Below, in pieces: positions 18,954 through 27,400 of a stretch of DNA of 64,000 bases. A program made the position numbers and the translations under genes. The DNA comes from a bacterium (lineage in GTDB: Bacteria > Bacillota > Bacilli > Lactobacillales > Streptococcaceae). Location: NCBI GenBank assembly GCA_905221095.1, contig CAJNBV010000006.1, forward strand, positions 87,754 to 151,753, read 5' to 3'. Each line of letters starts with the position of its first letter. Position 1 is the first letter of the stretch. Below the pieces are notes generated by a model. That model ran no database searches. It was not told the origin of the DNA and saw only the letters and a list, made by a program, of their open reading frames with translations.

Positions 18954-18981
18954 TTGCAATTTCAGATAAATAGTGTATAAT
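18954..18981 (+). promoter_or_regulatory. Promoter of rplK-rplA
   Basis: TTGCAA (18954-18959), 16-bp spacer, TATAAT (18976-18981). Confidence 0.8.
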
Positions 18982-18987
18982 AGATGG

Positions 18988-19051
18988 GTATGTGAAAAGC
19001 ATACTTGTGGGAGGTAAAAATCTCTAATTACCGCCAAAACCACAAAGGAGG
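18988..19051 (+). promoter_or_regulatory. Structured leader of rplK, possible autogenous control site
   Basis: Hairpin GTATG/CATAC (18988-19004) is followed by a larger stem TTGTGG/CCACAA (19005-19045) enclosing GGTAA/TTACC (19013-19032). The last arm touches the SD AAGGAGG (19045-19051). In other bacteria L1 represses the L11-L1 operon by binding its leader; that this structure serves here is inference. Confidence 0.5.
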
Positions 19052-19059
19052 ATTTAAAA

Positions 19060-19485
19060 ATGGCTAAAAAAGTCGAAAAACTTGTAAAATTGCAAATCCC
19101 TGCTGGTAAAGCTACACCAGCTCCACCAGTTGGACCTGCTCTTGGTCAAGCTGGTATCAACATCATGGGATTCACAAAAGAGTTCAACGCTCGTACAGCT
19201 GACCAAGCTGGTATGATCATTCCAGTTGTTATCTCAGTTTACGAAGATAAATCATTTACTTTCATCACTAAAACACCACCAGCTGCTGTTCTTTTGAAAA
19301 AAGCTGCAGGTGTTGAAAAAGGATCAGGTACACCTAACAAAACTAAAGTTGCTACAGTTACTCGTGCACAAGTACAAGAAATTGCAGAAACTAAGATGCC
19401 AGATTTGAACGCAGCAAACGTAGAGTCTGCAATGCGTATGATCGAAGGTACTGCTCGTTCTATGGGATTCACTGTTGTTGACTAA
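19060..19485 (+). CDS. rplK: 50S ribosomal protein L11
   Basis: 141 aa, standard length. N-terminal [27 protein letters not shown] and C-terminal ...[11 protein letters not shown] are the L11 signatures. L11 forms the GTPase-associated centre on 23S rRNA. Highly biased codon use as expected for a ribosomal protein. Separated from rplA by an unusually long 207-nt gap. Confidence 0.98.
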   Translation: MAKKVEKLVKLQIPAGKATPAPPVGPALGQAGINIMGFTKEFNARTADQAGMIIPVVISVYEDKSFTFITKTPPAAVLLKKAAGVEKGSGTPNKTKVATVTRAQVQEIAETKMPDLNAANVESAMRMIEGTARSMGFTVVD

Positions 19486-19512
19486 TCAATAACACAGTAG
19501 AAAATCTCACAG

Positions 19513-19612
19513 CAGTCTATTAGTTGCTTTTCATACTAGGCAAGTGACTGAAGCTTGTACTTGGGTACAGCAAGGGAACTTAACGACGTAGGAAAAGAGA
19601 AATAATAGACTG
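19513..19612. repeat. 100-nt inverted-repeat element between rplK and rplA
   Basis: Perfect 10-bp ends CAGTCTATTA (19513-19522) and TAATAGACTG (19603-19612), then CTTTTC (19527-19532) and GAAAAG (19592-19597) as a second helix. The interior has GTAC/GTAC and looks foldable. It has no ORF and no T-run. The segment TGTACTTGGGTACAGCAAGG inside resembles part of the BOX element at 10742-10849. Could be a small mobile repeat or a structured intercistronic RNA. Confidence 0.5.
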
Positions 19613-19692
19613 AAAACCCGCAAGACTTCATCATTTCGAGGAGTGACGTGGGAGATGAAAATCGATTGAACCACTTACAAGGAGAATAGAAA

Positions 19693-20382
19693 ATGGCTAA
19701 AAAAAGCAAACAACTTCGTGCTGCTCTTGAGAAAATCGACAGCACAAAAGCATACAGCGTAGAAGAAGCTGTAGCACTTGCAAAAGAAACTAACTTTGCA
19801 AAATTTGACGCAACTGTAGAAGTTGCTTACAACTTGAACATCGACGTTAAAAAAGCTGACCAACAAATCCGTGGAGCAATGGTATTGCCAAACGGTACTG
19901 GTAAAACTTCACGCGTTCTTGTTTTCGCACGTGGTGCAAAAGCTGAAGAAGCAAAAGCTGCTGGTGCAGACTTTGTTGGTGAAGATGACCTTGTTGCTAA
20001 AATCAACGACGGTTGGTTGGACTTCGACGTAGTTATCGCTACACCTGACATGATGGCTCTTGTTGGACGTCTTGGACGTGTCCTTGGACCACGTAACTTG
20101 ATGCCAAACCCTAAAACTGGTACTGTAACAATGGATGTTGCTAAAGCAGTTGAAGAGTCTAAAGGTGGTAAAATCACTTACCGTGCTGACCGTGCAGGTA
20201 ACGTTCAAGCAATCATCGGTAAAGTATCATTTGAAGCTGAAAAATTGGTTGAAAACTTTAAAGCTTTCAACGAAACAATCCAAAAAGCAAAACCAGCTAC
20301 AGCTAAAGGAACTTACGTAACAAACTTGACTATCACAACTACTCAAGGTGTTGGTATCAAAGTTGACGTAAACTCACTTTAA
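19693..20382 (+). CDS. rplA: 50S ribosomal protein L1
   Basis: 229 aa, standard length; the signature stretch [14 protein letters not shown] is present near residue 130. L1 forms the ribosomal stalk near the E site and is the usual translational repressor of the L11-L1 operon. RBS AAGGAG is at 19679-19684. It has no promoter of its own that I can see, so it is probably read from the rplK promoter through the 207-nt spacer. Confidence 0.98.
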
Positions 20383-20403
20383 TCAGTAGTTTATAAACAA
20401 AGG

Positions 20404-20427
20404 CGAGTACGAAAGTGCTCGTTTTTT
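20404..20427 (+). terminator. Terminator after rplA
   Basis: Stem CGAGTAC / GTGCTCG with GAAA tetraloop and TTTTTT. Confidence 0.85.
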
Positions 20428-20446
20428 GATTGATAAAACTAATTAT

Positions 20447-20535
20447 TATAGTAGACGGATTCTGGAATAGTACATTAAGTTTTTTAACAATGCTTTAGAA
20501 GTTGTATTGTACTAGTCTGACTTCAATCCACTATA
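20447..20535. mobile_element. 89-bp inverted-repeat mini-element (RUP-like)
   Basis: Ends TATAGT and ACTATA; the 27-bp termini are imperfect inverted repeats matching at 18 positions, including ATAGT and AGTACA. It contains no ORF and lies just after a terminator. Size and TA-rich ends fit the RUP mini-elements of pneumococcus, which depend on an IS630-type transposase; I cannot confirm the family without alignment. Confidence 0.5.
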
Positions 20536-20572
20536 GTACACTTTTTACTTGTTAAAAATATGAGATTGATTT

Positions 20573-20815
20573 TATACTCAATGAAAATCAAAAAGTAAAC
20601 TAGGAAACTAGCCGCAAGCTGCTCAAAGTACAGTTTTGAGGTTGCAGATAAAACTGACGAAGTCAGCTCAAAACACTGTTTTGAGGTTGCAGATAGAACT
20701 GACGAAGTCAGCTCAAAACATGTTTTTGAGGTTGTAGATGAAACTGACGAAGTCAGTAACCATACATACGGCAAGGCGACGTTGTCGCAGTTTGAAGAGA
20801 TTGTCGAAGAGTATT
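20573..20815 (-). repeat. BOX element with three boxB units
   Basis: About 243 nt from TATACTCAATGAAAATCAAA to GTCGAAGAGTATT, with three AACTGACGAAGTCAG boxB cores about 45 nt apart and the boxA core CGGCAAGGCGACG. The longest BOX in the window. Confidence 0.9.
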
Positions 20816-21288
20816 AGATGTTTTAACTGTAATTTCAGTTCACTAGTTTAAGTAGCTTGCTACTCGTTTCTTAATTTGTTATTTGACTTTCCTTGATCAT
20901 CAATAAATGGTTTGTGATTATATAGATTTGGATATTGAAGTGTTTATCAAATTAAAAGATACTTTTTGAACTAACCGGCTTATACATTATATATATAATT
21001 ATAAAAAACAATGAAATTTTGTAGAACTTCATATTAGAATGATTTATATCGCTAGGAAATTACATAATATCATCATCTATATAATAATTGTATAAAAATC
21101 CGAACTTTACTTTTGAACTGTTTATTGATTTACCTCAAGCCCTTATGTTTGGAATAAAATACGGAACGAATAAATCATGTTTTAAATAAAAGTTTGTAAA
21201 TTGTATGATGGTGTGATTTTCTCAGGTTTAATTTTAAAAATATCAGAATGTTTTTATCTATAAAAGTAATTGTTTTGAGTCATTAAAC
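20816..21288. other. AT-rich non-coding stretch upstream of the CshA-like gene
   Basis: About 470 nt with no convincing ORF on either strand, no RNA gene and no clear repeat. It ends at the promoter of the adhesin gene. Confidence 0.6.
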
Positions 21289-21317
21289 TTGTTTTAAAAA
21301 AATTATAGTGTTATAAT
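21289..21317 (+). promoter_or_regulatory. Promoter of the CshA-like adhesin gene
   Basis: TTGTTT (21289-21294), 17-bp spacer, TGTTATAAT with hexamer 21312-21317. The leader to the ATG is about 140 nt. Confidence 0.7.
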
Positions 21318-21390
21318 TTAATAGATGTTGAAAATTATTGAGCTTTTCCCACTCAAAATGTTATACCTTTAATATTACTAAAATATTTAA

Positions 21391-21398
21391 GGGGGGGG
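21391..21398 (+). repeat. G8 homopolymer in the leader of the adhesin gene
   Basis: Eight consecutive Gs in an otherwise very AT-rich leader, between the promoter and the SD (AAGGAGG at 21447-21453). Confidence 0.9.
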
Positions 21399-21465
21399 CT
21401 TTTTATTTGTCTAAACATTATAAATCAACATAAAAAATATACATTGAAGGAGGTTGTTAGTCTAT

Positions 21466-24400
21466 ATGAAAGGCAAGCAACAACAAGATTTTCGAACGGA
21501 GAAATACATTCGTTATGGTATTCGTAAATATAGTTTTGGAGCAGCATCAGTAGCAATTGCGGCTGGTTTGATGTTCCTAGGTAATGGTGCGGTATCAGCA
21601 ACGGAAGTACAACAAGCTGGAACAGAAGTGACAACAGTTTCTCCTAGTCAAGATGATAAGGAAAAGGCTGATGCTAAATCTGAAACAGTAGAAACTGAAA
21701 AGGCTGCAGAAGCAAAACCTGAAGTTAAAGTAGAGGAAGCAAAAAAAGTAAACAAAGCAGTCCTTGAAGCAAGCATTGCAACATTAGAAAGAAATAGTAA
21801 CTCAGCTCCTGATGCAGATCAAGCAGTATTAAGTGCAGCTCGTGAAGTATTAGAAAAAGCCAAAGCAGTATTAGCAAGCGCGACAGCTACTCAAGAAGAA
21901 GTAGATGCACAGGTGCAAACAGTACAAGCACTAAGCACAGTAGTTACAGAAGCTCAAGCAGCAGGAGTAACAGCTAAAGCTGAAGAGAAAAAAGTAGAAG
22001 ACAAAGCAAAATCTGAAGCGGAACAAACACCAGAAGTAAAAGAAGCTAGAAAAGAATTAACTCAAGTATCATCAGAAGCTGAAGTAACCAACAAATTGGC
22101 TGAGACTGAACTTGCTAAGGCTGATGTGAAGGAAGAAAACAAGGCAGCAGTTACAGCAGCAGTCGCTAAAAACCAAGCAGTTCTTGCTGAAACTAAGGCT
22201 CTTTTGGCTGATAAGAGTGTCACAAAAGAGCAAGTAGATGCTCAACTGGAACGCCTTAACGAATCAATCCTTGCAGTCTACAATGAATTGAAAAATGCAG
22301 GAATCGGCCGTGATGGTAAGTTTTCTTATGTTTTGGCTGATATTGCAGATACGGTTGCAGAACCACCGCTTTCTGAAGAAGAACAAGCAAGACATTGGGA
22401 AAAATACAAAGATAAAAATACGGCTCGTTTAACTAAACAAATCAAATGGTTTGATGTAGGTAGTAAAACAGCGACTGTAGAAAATCTTGGCTCAGGAGAT
22501 AAACTTCAAGTAGGAACGAAATTTACTCAAGAAATTTCACCAGGGTATGTTGTAACATTAACAGTTACTAAATTAGCACCATTTAATTCGACAGATGTAT
22601 ATAAAGAACGTGGTGGAGCAGGGTATGATGCTAATGCCAAAAACGTATATAAAGATGGAGCTCCAGCAGAACTAAAAGTAGTAACTCAAGGAGGATATTC
22701 TGTCGCGAAAACAAATGGAATGAATACTGGAGGTAAAACAGTTATTCAGTCTGTTCAAAATGGAGCGAATGTTGGGGTGGAATTCTCTGTTAAAGCTACT
22801 TTAAATGGGAAAGAAGTACCAGCAAACGTTGTATTCTTAACTGGGGAAGAAGCTGGTTCATCTGAAATTGAAATCTATAAAACAGATGGAGATGGTTTCG
22901 AACTAGTAACGGAATTATCAAACTCCACTGTAAGAAATCAAGAAACAGCCCGTTCTTACACAACTGAAACTTATGAGAAAAGATCTGTAGCGGGAGCAGG
23001 GCATGGTCAGGCAGGTAATCAATTAGGAATAAAAAATACTATAGAAGGTTCAGGAAAACCGGCTTTTGAAGTATTTAAACAAGATAAAGGTAAAGGCTTT
23101 TTCAATAAAACCATCACTTCAGATACAGTTATAGCGATGAAAGAAAGCGATGGTACTTATAATACAGATGGTTTAGGAACACAAATTTTCGGACCGGTAT
23201 CAACTCACAGATCTTCTGGTTTCTCTACTCCATTAGTAATGACTCGTAACGCTAAGAATATAGGAATGTATATCTTCTCATCAGGGCAACAAGGTTCTAT
23301 GCTAGGATTTATGCTCCTAGATGAAGGGGATGCACCAGCTTCATATGGTCGTGTAGCACATTCTATTTCTAAATCAAACGGTCAAAAACAACCGTACTTA
23401 GGTTCTGTAGCTCCAGACGTAGATATACGTACAACGCCAATAGATAAAACAACTGCATTCAAATATGATGATAACCATGGAGATGGGGCAGCTGATGAAG
23501 GTGCTCGCCAATTAATGGGTGATGGAGTACAAGCTAATGATAACTATACTCTTCACAAAGTTAATGAAACAACATATTCTATGACATTCGATGCTCACTT
23601 AGATGGAGAATCTTCAGCATGGGTTAACGGATGGATTGATTTCAATGGAAATGGTAAGTTTGATGAAGGCGAAGCTGCAACTCCTACAGAAGTAACTCAA
23701 GATGGGAAAGTAACACTTACTTGGAATACTAATGTTCAAAACGTAGATACAACAGCAACAAAACTTGCGACTCGTCTTCGTATTGCTCTAGATAAAGCAG
23801 ATATTACAACTCCAACAGGAATTGCATATTCTGGAGAAGTGGAAGATTTCCAAATCCAACAAACAATTCCACCACGTGGTACAAAAGAAGAAACAAGTGA
23901 TGTTCAAGGTGCTACACAAAATGCAACAGTGCAATTTAATGCATATGGACAAATTAACTATGATTTCAGCGAAACAAACACAATTGATACTACTGTTAAA
24001 TCACAAATCGTTAAACCAGATGGTTCATTAGTAACTGATGCTGATTTAGTAGATGGATACTATGTAGTTCAAGGTCAAGGTAAATATAAAATTACTGACA
24101 ATGGAAAAGATGTAAATGTAGAATTTATTCCAGAAGCTAACTTCGTAGGTACAGCAGACGGTATCACAATTCGTCGTACAGATGCAAATGGAGCGACGAC
24201 TGGTTGGGGACTGAATGGGAATAGAGTTGTTAAAGGTGAAGGAGAAGATGGTGCGACACTTAATTTAATAAGTGATCAAGTTCAATTGCAAAATTCTCCA
24301 TCAAAAGGTTCTATGGATGGTCGTTACATTCCAACTGTAACTCCAAAACCAATTACAGGAGAACCAAAAACTTCTAAAGATGTTCAAGGTAAAGAGCAAA

Positions 24401-27400
24401 AAGAAACACCAGTATTCAAAACTGATGCAGGTAAAGATAACGAAGCAGTTATTACACCAAGCGCAACACACCCAGCTAAACTGGTAGATCCAAAAACTGG
24501 TAAACCAACAGAAGAAGCTTCAGTAACGGTGGAAAATGAGGGAACTTACACAATCAACCCAACAACAGGTGAGGTAACATTCCAACCACTTCCAACATTT
24601 ACAGGAAGAGCTACAGGGATTGGTGTATCACTAACAGCACCAGTCGGAGTTGATAAAACAGGAGCTGAAGCAACTTCAACAGCTACAACAACATACACTC
24701 CAGAAGTTACACCAGTAAAACCAACTGCAGATCCAGCTACTTCAACAGGAATCCAAGGTGAAACTCAAACAGGAACACCTACATTTACTGCGGGTAATGC
24801 TGAAGTGCCAATTAAGACAGGTTCTGTAAAATTATTAAATGCAGATGGAACTGAAGCTCAAGGAGCAGTACCAGCATTAGATAATGAAGGAAACAAAGTT
24901 GGGGAATACACAGTAGATGCGACAATAGGAGTTGTAACCTTCACACCAACAGATAAAGCTTATGTAGGTCCAGTTGTCCCTGCAAAAGTTCAAGCAGAAG
25001 ATAACAACGGAACTAAAGTTGAAACAAAATATACTCCATCAATCGTAGGAGTGAAACCAACAGCAACTCCAGCAGATTCTTCAAACATTCAAGGTGAAGT
25101 ACAATCAGGAGTCGTAGCATTTGCCCCTGGTAAAGCAACGATTGAAGGTACTGAAAAATCAGTCGCAATCAAAGCTAACTCAGCAGTTCTTCTTGATAAA
25201 CAAGGTAATCCAGTAACAGCAGGCACTCCAGTAGATGCTGAAGATGCCAATGGTAACAAAGTTGGGGAATATACAATTGACCCAGCTACAAATACAGTAA
25301 CCTTTACACCAACAGATAAAACTTATACAGGTAAAGTTGTACCAGCAAATGTTCAAGCAGAAGATGCAAATGGAACAATCGTTAAAACAACCTATACACC
25401 AAGTATCGTAGGGGTAACACCGAGTGCAACTCCAGCAGATACAACTGATATTCAAGGTGTAGAACAATCGAAAGAAGTGACATTCAAACCTGGTAAGACT
25501 ACTATCAAGGGTGTTGAAAAAGAAGTGCCAATCGATACTACTTCATTCAAATTATTAGATGAAACTGGAAATCCAGCAGAGTCAGTACCAGCTAAAAATC
25601 CAGCTGGAGATGTGATTGGTACTTATACATTGAAAGTGGTAGACGGCAAACCAACGGCAGTCTTTACACCAACGGATAAAACATATGCAGGAGAGGTAGA
25701 AGCAGTTACTATCCAAGCGAAAGATACAAATGGAACAGCTGTAACAACAACCTACACTCCAAACATTACGCCAGTATCTCCATCAGGAACCCCAGCGACA
25801 ACTGAAGGTGTACAAGGACAACCTCAAGAGGGAACGCCAACATTTACACCAGGTAATGATAAAATCCCGATGAAGATTGATGCGACTCAACCTGCTAAAT
25901 TAGTAGATCCAGAAACTGGTAATACGATTGATGAACCAACAATGCCAGCAAAAGACGCTAAAGGCAACACCGTTGGTACGTATACAATTGAACCAACAAC
26001 TGGTAAAGTGACATTCACGCCTAATAAAGACTTTGTAGGGACACCAGTACCAGTAAGAGTTCAAGCAAAAGATGCAAATGGTACACCAACATCAGCTACT
26101 TACACGCCAACTGTTAAACCTGTAACTCCAGAAGGAATTAATACATTTACAGAAGATATTCAAGGTTCACCTCAAAGTGGTAAACCACAATTCAAACCTG
26201 GTAAGACAACTATCAATGGTAAAGAAGTAGAAGTACCAATGGATGATAATACACCAGCTAAATTAAAAGACCCTAATACAGGTCAAGAAGTAACGAGTGT
26301 AACAATTCCAGGTGAAGGGACTTATACTGTAGATGCAGATGGGACAGTCCACTTTACTCCAGATAAACAATTCAAAGGTAAGGGGCAAACATTAACAGTT
26401 GTCCGTCAAGATGCCAATGGAACAAAAGTGACCGCAGAATATACAGCAGTTGTTAAACCAGCAACTCCAGAAGGTACAGAAGTATTGACTGCAGGTGTTC
26501 AAGGTAAAGTACAAAGTGGTAAACCAAACTTCGTTGGTGGTAAAGCGGAAGTAAACGGTGTTGAAAAAACGGTTGATATCGATGAAACGAAACCAGCGAA
26601 ATTAATTGATCCTAATACAGGTCAAGAAGCAACAACTGTCACAATTGATGGTGAAGGAACTTATGAAGTTTCAGAAAATGGAACTGTGACATTTACTCCA
26701 GTCCCAGGGTTCGTAGGTAAAGGAACAGAGCTTACTGTTAAACGTGTTGACTTAAATGGTACTCCAGCAATTGGTAAATACACAGCGGTAGTAATCGGTA
26801 CAAAACCAACTGCAAAACCAGCTGTAACTTCTGATATTCAAGGTCAAACTCAAAGCCATTCTGTCACATTCAAAGGTGGAACAGTTGAAGTTGAAGACCC
26901 AATGACGAAAGTTAAGACTGAAGAAACTGTAGCAATCGATCCAAGAACTTACACATTATTAGATGAAAATGGACAAGCAGCAGATTCTGTACCAGCTAAA
27001 AATCCAGATGGAAAAGAAATTGGTACGTATACTCTGGTTAAAGAAGAAGGGAAAGATCCAGTTGCAGTATTTACTCCAACAGATAAATCTTACACTGGAG
27101 AAGTAAAACCAGTAACCGTTCAAGCGAAAGATACAAATGGAACAGCTGTAACAACAACGTACACACCAAATATCACGCCGATTAAACCAACTGCAAAACC
27201 AGCAGTATCAGAAGGCGCACAAGGGAAAGAGCAAACAGGAACTCCTACATTTACTGAAGGACATACGAAAGCTCCAATTGATCCAACAGTACCAGCCAAA
27301 TTAATCGATCCAGAAACTGGTCAACCAACGGATGAAAAATCAGTAACGGTACCAGGAGAAGGAACGTATACAGTAGCGGAAGATGGAACTGTGACATTCA

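Noticed and set aside
18737-20774. Small - strand frames across the BOX elements (18737-18928 and 20523-20774)
   Set aside because: They read through 45-nt boxB units, which keep frame and give a repeated LTSSVLSAT-like peptide; this is a repeat artefact.
20573-20815. CRISPR-like regular repeats
   Set aside because: The spacing comes from boxB units of a BOX element; there are no unique spacers and no cas genes.
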